DNA of 21,245 nucleotides, taken from contig CAYSFT010000035.1 of assembly GCA_964430755.1 (NCBI GenBank), forward strand, positions 1-21,245. The letters run 5' to 3'. Origin of the DNA: Flemingiibacterium sp964430755. Lineage in GTDB: Bacteria; Bacillota; Clostridia; Oscillospirales; CAG-272. Of the stretch, positions 6,637-15,093 are shown piece by piece (the stretch's first letter is position 1; each line of letters opens with the position of its first letter). The notes under the pieces are model-generated. The model saw nothing but the letters and a program-made list of their open reading frames with translations. It was not told the DNA's origin and ran no database searches. Position numbers and translations under genes: made by a program.

Positions 6637-7450
6637 TTTAAAGAAAAGCTTCGGTAAGCTCGAGGTGCTCAAGGGCGTAAACGTCAAGATCGAAAAAGGT
6701 GACATCGTGTGTGTCATCGGTCCTTCGGGAAGCGGAAAAAGTACGTTTCTGCGTTGCCTTAACTGTATGGAGGATCCCACGGGCGGTAAGATCATTTTCC
6801 ATGGCGTAAATATCGCCGATATGCGAGTTGACATCAATCTTCACCGCCGTAAGATCGGAATGGTTTTCCAGCAGTTCAACCTTTTCAATAATAAAACAGT
6901 TATAGAAAATATCATGCTTGCGCCGGTTCACGTTGGAGTTTCCGACCTGCGAGGGGTGAAGCTGCATAATTTCTTCCTGCCGCTGACTAACCTGTTCCGC
7001 AAAAAGCAGAACAAAAAGTCACCGCTTGAAATAACCAAAAGCAAACTTCAGATAAAAGCGGAAGCACGTGAAAACGCACTGCGTCTGCTTGAGCGTATCG
7101 GACTTTCCGATAAGGCTGATGTTTATCCGTCAACTCTTTCCGGCGGACAGAAGCAGCGTGTCGCAATTGCGCGTGCACTTGCGATGAACCCGGACGTGAT
7201 ACTCTTTGACGAGCCGACATCCGCGCTTGACCCCGAAATGGTTGGAGAGGTGCTCGACCTCATGCGTGAGCTTGCCGATGATGGCATGACGATGGTTGTC
7301 GTCACTCACGAAATGGGATTTGCACGCGAGGTTGCATCGCGTATACTCTTTATGGATCAAGGCGTGATACTTGAAGAGGCAGATCCGAAAGCCTTTTTTG
7401 AAAATCCCAAGCATCAGCGCACGAAAGAGTTTTTATCAAAGGTATTATAA
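6620..7450 (+). CDS. Amino-acid ABC transporter ATP-binding protein (GlnQ/HisP type)
   Basis: ATPase that drives the importer. It begins with GTG inside the end of the permease gene, with AGGAGG 10 bases upstream. Motifs: Walker A GPSGSGKS (34-41), Q-loop Gln85 (VFQQFNLF), signature LSGGQ (173-177), Walker B ILFDEP (194-199) and switch His230. It has 276 residues, against about 240-250 for the family. The excess is an insertion of roughly 30-35 residues at about 107-145, between Q-loop and signature. It is hydrophobic then strongly basic (HNFFLPLTNLFRKKQNKKS). The insertion is in frame and all catalytic motifs are intact, so it should be active. It ends in a strong terminator, closing the three-gene operon. 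Confidence 0.95.
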   Translation: MIDVVDLKKSFGKLEVLKGVNVKIEKGDIVCVIGPSGSGKSTFLRCLNCMEDPTGGKIIFHGVNIADMRVDINLHRRKIGMVFQQFNLFNNKTVIENIMLAPVHVGVSDLRGVKLHNFFLPLTNLFRKKQNKKSPLEITKSKLQIKAEARENALRLLERIGLSDKADVYPSTLSGGQKQRVAIARALAMNPDVILFDEPTSALDPEMVGEVLDLMRELADDGMTMVVVTHEMGFAREVASRILFMDQGVILEEADPKAFFENPKHQRTKEFLSKVL

Positions 7451-7462
7451 AAACAAACAATG

Positions 7463-7492
7463 AAGCTGTCTTGCAAAAGGACAGCTTTTTTG
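7463..7492 (+). terminator. Rho-independent terminator of the ABC importer operon
   Basis: AAGCTGTC (7463-7470) pairs with GACAGCTT (7480-7487), followed by a T run. It lies 12 bases past the ATPase stop, immediately before R1 copy B. Confidence 0.88.
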
Positions 7493-7496
7493 TGTG

Positions 7497-8189
7497 TCAC
7501 AAAACTAACTTCAGCCGCGCAAGCGGCGTCACTGTCGCCAAAAGGAGCAACGAAGCCACGGATGCCGGCGGAGCTGGCAGGACGAGCGGTCATCGCTGAC
7601 AAAGCGAATCCGGAGCCGTCAGGCGGAGTTGAGCGCAAACCGAGCGCAGGCAAAGGAAAGAGGGGGAGCCCGAGGGGGACGAAAACCTTCGCGCCAGCGT
7701 TGGTGTCCGTCCCCTTCGGATGATACGATGTTCGAAGCAGTGCGCTTCGGGGAATTGCTTTCTTTCGCCTTTGGGGCGCAAAAGTAACTTTTATCCTCGG
7801 AATATAAAGATAAATTAAATCTTTTTATTTTACGCTTCGAACTTCGCGTAACTCGAGGAGGATGGGACACCAGCTGGCGCAGTTTTCCCACCCTCCTCGG
7901 ACTCCTCCCGTCTTCCTTGCCGAACTCGATTCGCGCTCAACTCCGCCTGACGGCTCCGGATTCGCTTTGTCAGCGGTGACCGCTCGTCCTGCCAGCTCCG
8001 CCGGCATCCGTGGCTTCATTGTTTCTTTAGCGCAGGTGCGCTCGATTCGCGCTCAACTCCGCCTGACGGCTCCGGATTCGCTTTGTTTGCTGTAACCGTT
8101 TCTCCGCCGCCAGCTTCGTCGGCGGCTCTGTGGCTTCTTTCCTTCTGCAGCGCAGCTACGCCGCTTTGCGGCTGAAGTTAGTTTTGTGA
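7497..8189. repeat. R1 repeat, copy B: complete 693-bp quasi-palindromic element
   Basis: The ends are inverted repeats of about 32 bp: TCACAAAACTAACTTCAGCC from 7497, and its inverse ending at 8189; each end also carries a small hairpin (GCCGCgcaaGCGGC and GCCGCtttGCGGC). Inside, 7552-7636 and 7933-8017 are inverted copies that match at 84 of 85 positions by hand count. The right arm then repeats as a 116-bp tandem unit (starts near 7925 and 8041); the left arm has it once. The AT-richer centre (7688-7871) has an ungapped match to 21062-21245 in copy C, 164 of 184 positions. No transposase or long reading frame is present. The plan recalls a non-autonomous mobile element (MITE-like), but no clear target duplication flanks it. 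This fills the 833-bp gap between the ABC operon and the DUF1015 gene. Confidence 0.85.
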
Positions 8190-8219
8190 TGAAAACATGA
8201 TATATTTTCCCATATCCTC

Positions 8220-8248
8220 TTGAAAATAACGCGAAAATATGATATCAT
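8220..8248 (+). promoter_or_regulatory. Sigma-A promoter of the DUF1015 gene
   Basis: TTGAAA (8220-8225) and TATCAT (8243-8248) are 17 bases apart, 35 bases before the start codon and just outside R1 copy B. Confidence 0.75.
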
Positions 8249-8283
8249 AATAATAATGATATTATATTCACGAGGAACTACAT

Positions 8284-9546
8284 ATGAAAAACTGTTTTTA
8301 TCCCGCAGATATACTGCTTCCGAGCTTCTCGGCAGACGCCGAAAAAATGCACCGTTGGTCGTGCGTTGCCTGTGACCAGTATACGTCCGAGCCCGAGTAT
8401 TGGAATGCCGTTGAAGCGATTGTCGGCGATGCACCGTCAACTCTGCGTATCACTCTGCCCGAGCTGTATCTTTCCGAGGCAGACAAACGTATACCGCAAA
8501 TAAATAAAACCATGGTCGATTACGCCGCGAATGTGCTCGCCGAGCGTAAAGCTTCAATGATATACCTCGAGCGCACACAGAAGAACGGCAAAATTCGCCG
8601 CGGACTTGTCGGTGCACTCGACCTCGAATGTTACGATTACAACAAGGGTGCTGTTTCGCTTGTCCGTGCAACCGAGGGTACGGTGCTTGAACGTATACCG
8701 CCGCGTGTGAAAATCCGCGAGGGTGCGTCTGTTGAGCTTCCGCATATAATGATACTTATCGACGACCCGAAGAAGACCGTCATCGAGCCGCTTATTGACA
8801 AAGCTTCGGCTTACGAAACGGCATACGATTTCGACATGATGCAAAACAGCGGTCACGCACTCGGACGTTTCCTGCCGGCTGATGAAATCGCACGTGTTTC
8901 GACAGCTCTTGAAGCGCTCTGCCAGGATGCTTCGAAAACCCAGGGCACTGACGCTCCGCTTGTTTTTGCGGTTGGCGACGGAAACCACTCGCTTGCATCT
9001 GCAAAGGCGTTCTGGGAGCAGATAAAGCCGACACTTTCCGAGTCCGAGCGTGCCGTACATCCTGCACGTTATGCGCTTTGCGAGATCGTAAACATTCACG
9101 ACACCGCGCTCGAATTTGAGCCGATTTACCGTGTACTGTTCGGAGTCGAGCCCGAGGCGTTCATGGAGGATTTCCGTGCATATGTAAAGTCGCTTCCCGA
9201 AAGTGACATTGACGCACAGACGTTCTCGTTCGTTGATGCCCGCGGATACGGTGAGATCACTGTCGATAATCCCACGTCGCTTCTGCCGGTTGGTACGCTG
9301 CAGGTGTTCATTGACGCATATTTGAAGTCACACGAGGGCGCTATGGTTGACTATATTCACGGTATCGAATCGACCAAGAAGCTGTCAAGCGGCAAAAACG
9401 CACTCGGCTTCATTTTCAAGGGCATGGAAAAATCAGAGCTTTTCCCGACGGTTGTGCGCGACGGTGCGCTTCCGAGAAAGACTTTTTCGATGGGTGAAGC
9501 TGATGACAAGCGCTTCTATCTTGAAGCGAGACGTATTGTTCTTTGA
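8284..9546 (+). CDS. DUF1015 family protein
   Basis: 420-residue soluble protein that I recognise as DUF1015 (PF06245) from its overall pattern. This includes the N-terminal YPADILLPSF, the CVACDQYTSEPEYW block (27-40), LVRATEGTVLERIPPR (126-141), the conserved VGDGNHSLASAK (230-241) and the C-terminal KTFSMGEADDKRFYLEARR. The length is typical. No signal peptide or membrane helix is seen, so it should act in the cytosol. The family has no settled biochemical role that I can state; in other Clostridia it is often near serine-synthesis genes, but none is present here. The ATG has GAGGA about 8 bases upstream and its own promoter. It is followed by an HPr-like gene with a separate promoter. Confidence 0.88.
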   Translation: MKNCFYPADILLPSFSADAEKMHRWSCVACDQYTSEPEYWNAVEAIVGDAPSTLRITLPELYLSEADKRIPQINKTMVDYAANVLAERKASMIYLERTQKNGKIRRGLVGALDLECYDYNKGAVSLVRATEGTVLERIPPRVKIREGASVELPHIMILIDDPKKTVIEPLIDKASAYETAYDFDMMQNSGHALGRFLPADEIARVSTALEALCQDASKTQGTDAPLVFAVGDGNHSLASAKAFWEQIKPTLSESERAVHPARYALCEIVNIHDTALEFEPIYRVLFGVEPEAFMEDFRAYVKSLPESDIDAQTFSFVDARGYGEITVDNPTSLLPVGTLQVFIDAYLKSHEGAMVDYIHGIESTKKLSSGKNALGFIFKGMEKSELFPTVVRDGALPRKTFSMGEADDKRFYLEARRIVL

Positions 9547-9568
9547 TGTAAATTTTATGCAAAAACTA

Positions 9569-9597
9569 TTGACAAACCGTGCTTTTTGAGCTATTAT
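9569..9597 (+). promoter_or_regulatory. Sigma-A promoter of the HPr-like gene
   Basis: A consensus TTGACA (9569-9574) and TATTAT (9592-9597) are 17 bases apart. It sits between the DUF1015 stop and the HPr-like start, so the small gene has its own strong promoter. Confidence 0.85.
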
Positions 9598-9630
9598 ATA
9601 AATGAATAATATGAAAAGGAGATAATTATA

Positions 9631-9858
9631 ATGAAAACTGTTGATATTAAGCTCTCCTCAATTGAGGATGTACGTAATTTTGTAAATATCGTGTCGAAGT
9701 ACAGCATGGACATTGACCTTATGTCCGGCCGTTACGTTATTGACGCGAAGTCGATCATGGGTATTTTCTCGCTTGACCTGCTCAAGCCCATCAAGCTTAC
9801 TGCACATTCCGAGGATACCGATGCGCTGTTTGAGGATCTCAAACCTTACATTATATAA
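9631..9858 (+). CDS. HPr-like protein lacking the catalytic histidine (Crh-like)
   Basis: 75-residue relative of the PTS phosphocarrier HPr. The central helix motif KSIMGIFSLDL (40-50) matches the NAKSIMGVMSL region of HPr, so Ser41 corresponds to the regulatory Ser46. The N-terminal GLHARPA loop with His15 is absent; that stretch reads SSIEDVRNFVNIV (9-21). It cannot take phosphate from enzyme I in the normal way, so a carrier role in sugar uptake is unlikely. A Crh-like regulatory role is possible if an HPr kinase acts on Ser41; this is inference, and no kinase or CcpA gene is in the window. AAGGAG stands about 8 bases upstream of the ATG. It is monocistronic, with its own promoter and terminator. 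Confidence 0.85.
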   Translation: MKTVDIKLSSIEDVRNFVNIVSKYSMDIDLMSGRYVIDAKSIMGIFSLDLLKPIKLTAHSEDTDALFEDLKPYII

Positions 9859-9876
9859 TATATAAGCCCTATCATG

Positions 9877-9907
9877 CAGCGGAGCGTAAAAGCTCCGTTG
9901 TTTTTTT
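9877..9907 (+). terminator. Rho-independent terminator of the HPr-like gene
   Basis: CAGCGGAGC (9877-9885) pairs with GCTCCGTTG (9892-9900) with one G-U pair, followed by seven T. Confidence 0.9.
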
Positions 9908-9934
9908 GTTTAATCGGAAGAATTGAGGCGTGCT

Positions 9935-10078
9935 GCTTCGTAACTTTCCCTCATCCGTAAAGTTGCCTTCATCCGTAAGAAACACCTCATCCGTCTCGCT
10001 GCGCTCGCCACCTTCTCCCACCGGAGAAGGCACCCTCTCCGGCACTTCGTGCCACCTCTCCCAGAGTGAGAGGCTAAA
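9935..10078. repeat. R2 repeat copy 3
   Basis: It contains three spaced CATCCGT motifs, then a chain of hairpins: CCTTCTCccaccGGAGAAGG, a CCGGCACttcGTGCC-type stem and CCTCTCCcagaGTGAGAGGC. The last matches the end of copy 2. It follows the HPr-like terminator directly. The 101-residue frame crossing it has no ribosome site and reads mainly low-complexity residues, so it is not called as a gene. Confidence 0.65.
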
Positions 10079-10366
10079 AGCAGCTTTGAGCAGTGAACGC
10101 CAAAGATGTGATGAGAGAAACGGTTATCATTATGCGGTCGTTGGGATACCGAACGGAGGCGGAGGAGCCGGAGTGAGGCGGGCCCCGACTACCGAGAGAG
10201 CCAAGCAGTTTACGCATACGGCTGTGAAGCGGTAGCGTCATTAAAGTTTTTTGCCAGTATGCTTTTAGCATATCGCTTCGCGAATGCCTCAAAAAAGCCG
10301 CGTATCTCCTACACGCAAACGAATTTTCCCCTCACTTCCCTCATATACATGACCGAGGTGATTTAT
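10079..10366. other. Unassigned non-coding stretch before dacF
   Basis: I see no credible gene here. It holds a GC-rich patch (10155-10200), a perfect hairpin TATGCTtttAGCATA (10258-10272) and then AT-richer sequence leading to the dacF ribosome site. No sigma-A promoter with good spacing was found for dacF. The short frames on both strands look like chance or repeat-derived reading. Confidence 0.5.
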
Positions 10367-11503
10367 ATGAAATTCAAGCGATTCCTTACATTATTATTAA
10401 TGCTGACCTTTATAGTACCCGTCCGCGTGAGTGCCGCTGACTATAATGCGCGCTCATATATATTAATGGAAGCTTCCACGGGGCTTGTCATGCTCGAAGA
10501 GAATGCCGATGAAGCTCTGCCGCCTGCTTCGGTCACCAAGATCATGACACTGTTACTTGTCATGGAAGCGGTTGCCGAGGGACGTATCGGCTGGGATGAC
10601 ACAGTCACAACCTCCGAATATGCGGCGTCGATGGGCGGCTCACAGGTCTTTCTTGAACCCGGCGAGCAGATGAGCGTTTCCGAGATGGTGAAGTGTGTCG
10701 TTGTTTCAAGCGCGAATGATGCGGCGGTTGCACTTGCCGAAGCGGTGTCGGGCAGCGAGGAAGCTTTCGTTAAACGTATGAACGAGCGTGCCGCCGAGCT
10801 TGGTATGAAAAATACCGTCTTTTTCAACACAAACGGTCTCGATGACGACGCGGACGGTCACGTCACAAGCGCACGCGATATCGCTATAATGTCACGCGAG
10901 CTGATAACCAAGCATCCGCAGATACTCGAATATTCGTCCATTTGGATGGACACGATCCGCGGCGGTGCGTTCGGGCTTACCAACACAAACCGTCTCATTC
11001 GTTTCTATAACGGCGCGAACGGACTCAAAACCGGCTCGACCTCAAAAGCGAAGTTCTGTATATCCGCAACGGCGAAACGTGACGGTATGCAGCTGATCGC
11101 CGTTGTTATGGCTTCGCCGAGCCGCGATGACCGCAACGAAACCGCAAAAAAGCTGCTCGACTTCGGCTTTGCCAACTACGAGATCGCTGACCTGACGCTC
11201 AAAGAACCGCTTGAGGGTATGCGTGTGCTTGGCGGAGTTGCCGATACGGTGCCGCTTGCGGTTGGAGAATCCTCGCTCGTGCTTGAAAAGGGACAGGCGG
11301 CAAAGCTTACGCACGAAATTTATCTTCCCGAGGATATTTCCGCGCCGATTTCGGTTGGTGACACGGTTGGAAGAATTGATTTTCTTATTGACGGCGAAAT
11401 TATTTCAACTGTCCCGATAACGGCATCGGAAAACGTCGAAAAGATAGGCTACATCGGACTTTTTTGCCGTTTTATAAAGAAACTTCTGCTGGTTGAGATG
11501 TAA
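10367..11503 (+). CDS. dacF: D-alanyl-D-alanine carboxypeptidase (DacF/PBP5-like)
   Basis: Penicillin-binding protein that removes the terminal D-alanine of peptidoglycan stem peptides outside the membrane, limiting cross-linking. It has 378 residues. The signal peptide (1-23) ends at VSAADY. All active-site motifs are present: SVTK (Ser55-Lys58), SAN (115-117) and KTG (221-223). The C-terminal PBP5-type beta domain (about 275-355) precedes a final IGYIGLFCRFIKKLLLVEM stretch, which could be an amphipathic or short membrane anchor. An in-frame start 36 codons upstream (10259) lies in non-coding DNA; the chosen ATG has GAGGTG 6 bases before it and starts a clean signal peptide. The name dacF is given for similarity and the spore-forming context; dacA or dacB relatives cannot be excluded. 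The 5' context shows no promoter. Confidence 0.93.
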   Translation: MKFKRFLTLLLMLTFIVPVRVSAADYNARSYILMEASTGLVMLEENADEALPPASVTKIMTLLLVMEAVAEGRIGWDDTVTTSEYAASMGGSQVFLEPGEQMSVSEMVKCVVVSSANDAAVALAEAVSGSEEAFVKRMNERAAELGMKNTVFFNTNGLDDDADGHVTSARDIAIMSRELITKHPQILEYSSIWMDTIRGGAFGLTNTNRLIRFYNGANGLKTGSTSKAKFCISATAKRDGMQLIAVVMASPSRDDRNETAKKLLDFGFANYEIADLTLKEPLEGMRVLGGVADTVPLAVGESSLVLEKGQAAKLTHEIYLPEDISAPISVGDTVGRIDFLIDGEIISTVPITASENVEKIGYIGLFCRFIKKLLLVEM

Positions 11504-11553
11504 TATTAAACCCCATTTAAAATTACAAATACCTTACAAAAGAAAGATACCTA

Positions 11554-11582
11554 TTGCAAAAAAAAGGGACTTGTAGTATCAT
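11554..11582 (+). promoter_or_regulatory. Sigma-A promoter of the S-layer gene, with a long leader
   Basis: TTGCAA (11554-11559) and TATCAT (11577-11582) are 17 bases apart. Transcription would begin near 11589, giving a leader of about 135 bases before the ATG at 11725. Long leaders are common for highly expressed S-layer genes and can stabilise the message. No known riboswitch or clear strong hairpin was recognised in it. Confidence 0.75.
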
Positions 11583-11724
11583 ATGTACAGGGAAAATCTT
11601 CACTGCGCGTAAAATCTATCCCAAAAGAACATTGCATTCAAGTGAGACCGAATGCTGTGATCCGAGGCAGGTTTTACAAGCGAAGATCTACCGCAAAAAT
11701 ATTATTTTAAAGGAGAAACTAACA

Positions 11725-14700
11725 ATGAGAAATCTCAAGAAGTTTTTTGCATTAGTACTTGCTATGCTTATGATCGTAAGTGCTGCTGCAGTGGTTTCCG
11801 CTGACGATGCTACCTTCACAGACGTTGCTGAAGAGAACATCTACGCTGATGCTATCGCTGACCTCGTTGTTAAGGGTATCACTGCTGGTACCGGTAACGG
11901 CGAGTTCTCCCCTGAAAACGGCGTTAAGAGATATGAAATGGCTATTTTCGTAGCTCGCGCTGCAACAGGTATCACCGATGTTGCTGAACTCGGCACACAC
12001 ATCGTTCCTTTCGACGATGTTACCGAGTACACCGGTGCAATCTACTATGCATACGCTAACGGCATTGTAAACGGTTACAGTGCAACTAAGTTCGGTCCCG
12101 ATGATGCAATCACCTACGTTCAGGCTCTCAAGATGGCAGTTGCTACTCTTGGTTATGAGGTTGAATGGGAAGGCGATTGGAAGTGGCCCTACTACAACAA
12201 GGCTGTTGCTCTCGGTCTCACTGACGGCGTTGATGTAAACGATCTCGATAAGGCACTCACCAGAGCTGAGACCGCTCAGATCATCTACAACATGATCTAT
12301 GCTGCTCCCGCTGATGGCGATGTTACCCTCGCTGACAAGAACTTCGGTTCTATCGAAAACGGCGTTGGCGTTGAGTCCACTTATGTTATCACCGCTACTC
12401 CTAAGCAGGCATACATCGCTGATGCTGCTACCGGCGCTGACAACGACATCTACACTGCTGTTGGTAACAAGGTTACCTCCGGTCATGTAGGTATCCAGGC
12501 TCTCGTTAACGGCGTTCCTTCCGGCGCTATCTCTTATGTTCTTGCAACTGATCTCGGCATTGCTGAGGATGCAGACCTTGAAGACTACTTCAACCGTTCT
12601 GTAACCCTCATCAACTACGATGCAGAGGCTGGCACATGGGACGACGCTGAGGTTGGCGAAGCTCCTGTTATCGTTAATGACGACAACGTAACTCTCGATA
12701 CCACCGGGACAAGTGCTACTATCGCAGGTACCACTTACAAGCTCGTTACCGCTCTCTCCGGCAGATACCTCAGAAATGAGATCGTAGTATTTGACGGCAG
12801 CGTTAACGCTGCTGACCACGTTGGTAAGAACCTCCTCACCGATGCTGACGGTAACGTTTACTCCGGCGGCATCATGGTTGCTGTTCTTCTCGACACCAAG
12901 ACCACTTCCAACTACTATGTTGACCTTCTCACCAATGAGATGATCGACGAAGCTACCGCTCTTATCCGTTACGGCTACAATGTAATCGACACTGAGTTTG
13001 ATTACATTGACTACTCTGCTCTCGCCGCTATCACTGAGGGTGCTTACGAGCTCCACCTCTACAACGATGACGACGATGCTGAGTACGAGCGTGCAATCCT
13101 CGTTCCGATCTATGTTGGTTCTTACTACACCTACACCGGAACTGACGGTAAGGTATATGACCACCTCGTTGAGGACACTCTTAACATCGGTGTTGCTCAG
13201 GGTCACCAGTCTGTTACCGCTGCAAGCGTAACTTACACTGATGAGTCTGTAAAGACCAACGGTAAGGTATTCACCTACACTTACAACGCAGCTCTTAAAA
13301 AGGTTACTGTTAAGGAAGAAATCACTCCCGAAACAAAGACTCTTAAGGCTGTAAACGTTATCTGGAACAGCAATAAGACCTTAGCGGATGTTAAGGTTAC
13401 ATTCACTGACGGTTCTGTATTCTACATGAGCAAGGCTACTCTTGATTACACCACCGGTAGCGGCTCCTTCACTAAGAGTGAGGCGGCTCTCGGTGCAGAG
13501 GTTGTAACAAGAGGTCACGAAAAGTACGGCAGAGCAAGCCAGGCATACTTCTGCGATGAAGGAACCAAGGCTACAACTGCTAGCTTCGAAAGAAATCTTG
13601 CAGACGTTGCTGCTGGTAAGTACTTCGGAAGAACAGATGGCGATTACATGGTTAACAGCAAACAGATCGGTGCTGACTACACATTCTATGCAATCGGCAA
13701 CTACATCCTCTTCATTGAAAGACTTGATCCTATTGAACCTGATTACATCTTCACTGTATTTGGCGAGCTTTCCGACCTCGACCTCGACGAAATGTACGTT
13801 GATATGTGGGTTGACGCTGCATACAAGAAGAACCAGGTTGTTACCAAGTATGGTAAGAAGGTAATTGCTGACCTCAACGTTGTTGAGTTTGCAAAGCTCA
13901 TCGGCGATGCTGCATGGCAGACCTACGGCACAGTATATGCGACTGTTGTTGAGGACGGCGCATACCAGCTCGTTGAAGAAATCGAAAAGAACGAAGACGC
14001 AAAGACACTTGAGAAGTACGGTCTCGTTGAGGTTGGTGCTGGCACAATCGGCGCAGACAACAAGATCCACTTCCTCGCTGGCGACACCATCTATGCAGAC
14101 GGTATCAGCGAAAAGGTTGACGGTGCAAAGGTTGAAGTTGCAGATGAGGCTGTTCTCAGAACAACTGCTAACACTGTATTCTACTTCATCGACACCACCG
14201 TTGATAACAACACTCCTAAAGGTCAGATCAATGTAAAGGCAGTTAAGGGTATCACCAAAGCTGACGCTTACATCGAGTGCAATGCTGACACTGTTATCTA
14301 CGCTGACGCTCTTGGCTACAAGGGTGATAACGCAGGCGTTGCTGAGATCGTAATCGTATTCGACGCAACTCTCGAGTCCGGCTTCATTCCTGAGGCTACC
14401 AAGTACTATGTAGCAACTGCAAACGTTCCTGCAAATGAGTACACCAATGAGCTTACTCTCGTTAAGGATATTCCTGCTCTCAAGGGTCTCTATGATGACA
14501 ACCTCGCTCTCTACAGATACGAGGGTGCTATCGACCTCGAGACAGGTGATAAGGTTACCATCTACGCTCCTGTAGAAATCTACGGTAACAAGGTTTACGA
14601 GACTGACGAGAACTATGTAATCGCAGTTAACGCTGATGGCGACGACTACGACGAAAGCCTTGATGCATACGGCACAGGTCATGCAGGTCTCGATATCAAG

Positions 14701-15051
14701 AGCGGCACATCCAATCCTTGGATCACATACTGCAACACCGATGTCGCTAACGGCGGTCGTTCGTTCGCAGCTTGGGACTTCGCTGGTTACTTCTATGCTA
14801 AGCTTGGTAAGTTCGGTTCCGTTGATCCTTGCGATCTCGTAGCTCTCAGCTACAAGGTTGACGAGTACTATGTATACAACCTCGACAACGGTGATATTTA
14901 CGAAGGTGCTGATGCAATCGCAGCTCTCAACACCGCTAAGAGCGTAACATGGCTCGGCAAGGCTGTTGCTACTAACGATTATCCGGATGATGCATTCCTT
15001 GATCATGTTGCAGTATTCGTAATCGATCCCGCAGATCCTACCGACGACTAA
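11725..15051 (+). CDS. S-layer protein with three N-terminal SLH domains
   Basis: Secreted cell-surface protein of 1108 residues. The signal peptide (1-26) ends at VVSADDA. Three SLH domains follow at about 30-80 (FTDVAEENIYADAI...GNGEFSP), 95-145 (FDDVTEYTGAIYYAYANGIV) and 150-192 (ALTRAETAQIIYNM); in this family they bind pyruvylated cell-wall polymers. Residues 200-1108 are acidic, rich in Val, Thr, Tyr and Asp, very poor in Cys, and look beta-rich; I recognise no known domain. An upstream in-frame start (11554) lies inside the promoter; the chosen ATG has AAAGGAG 9 bases before it. Codon use is strongly biased to GTT, GCT, CTC, AAC and ATC, which fits very high expression and makes this the probable main S-layer protein. 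It has its own promoter, long leader and strong terminator. Confidence 0.93.
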   Translation: MRNLKKFFALVLAMLMIVSAAAVVSADDATFTDVAEENIYADAIADLVVKGITAGTGNGEFSPENGVKRYEMAIFVARAATGITDVAELGTHIVPFDDVTEYTGAIYYAYANGIVNGYSATKFGPDDAITYVQALKMAVATLGYEVEWEGDWKWPYYNKAVALGLTDGVDVNDLDKALTRAETAQIIYNMIYAAPADGDVTLADKNFGSIENGVGVESTYVITATPKQAYIADAATGADNDIYTAVGNKVTSGHVGIQALVNGVPSGAISYVLATDLGIAEDADLEDYFNRSVTLINYDAEAGTWDDAEVGEAPVIVNDDNVTLDTTGTSATIAGTTYKLVTALSGRYLRNEIVVFDGSVNAADHVGKNLLTDADGNVYSGGIMVAVLLDTKTTSNYYVDLLTNEMIDEATALIRYGYNVIDTEFDYIDYSALAAITEGAYELHLYNDDDDAEYERAILVPIYVGSYYTYTGTDGKVYDHLVEDTLNIGVAQGHQSVTAASVTYTDESVKTNGKVFTYTYNAALKKVTVKEEITPETKTLKAVNVIWNSNKTLADVKVTFTDGSVFYMSKATLDYTTGSGSFTKSEAALGAEVVTRGHEKYGRASQAYFCDEGTKATTASFERNLADVAAGKYFGRTDGDYMVNSKQIGADYTFYAIGNYILFIERLDPIEPDYIFTVFGELSDLDLDEMYVDMWVDAAYKKNQVVTKYGKKVIADLNVVEFAKLIGDAAWQTYGTVYATVVEDGAYQLVEEIEKNEDAKTLEKYGLVEVGAGTIGADNKIHFLAGDTIYADGISEKVDGAKVEVADEAVLRTTANTVFYFIDTTVDNNTPKGQINVKAVKGITKADAYIECNADTVIYADALGYKGDNAGVAEIVIVFDATLESGFIPEATKYYVATANVPANEYTNELTLVKDIPALKGLYDDNLALYRYEGAIDLETGDKVTIYAPVEIYGNKVYETDENYVIAVNADGDDYDESLDAYGTGHAGLDIKSGTSNPWITYCNTDVANGGRSFAAWDFAGYFYAKLGKFGSVDPCDLVALSYKVDEYYVYNLDNGDIYEGADAIAALNTAKSVTWLGKAVATNDYPDDAFLDHVAVFVIDPADPTDD

Positions 15052-15093
15052 GTTTCTCCTAAATACAATATAAGTAATTAGCGAAAGCTTTTA

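Noticed and set aside
7497..8189. R1 copy B as a CRISPR array or an integron attachment site
   Set aside because: There are no regularly spaced short repeats with unique spacers and no cas or integrase genes. The repeats are long, inverted and only duplicated once in tandem.
8554..9099. Minus-strand frame of 181 residues inside the DUF1015 gene
   Set aside because: It lies wholly opposite a well-supported gene, has no ribosome site and has no family resemblance.
10079..10292. 72-residue minus-strand frame ahead of dacF as a possible gene or remnant
   Set aside because: No ribosome site, no recognised family, and it overlaps a GC-rich patch beside a repeat; it remains unassigned.
11752..13206. 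Long open frame of 484 residues on the minus strand opposite the S-layer gene
   Set aside because: It is Ser/Val/Cys/Asn-rich with no domain or ribosome site. The S-layer gene avoids TTA, CTA and TCA codons, so the opposite frame lacks stop codons; codon bias explains it.
13381..15006. Open frame of 541 residues on the minus strand opposite the S-layer gene
   Set aside because: Same cause as the previous one: a mirror of biased codons, with no start signal or family resemblance.
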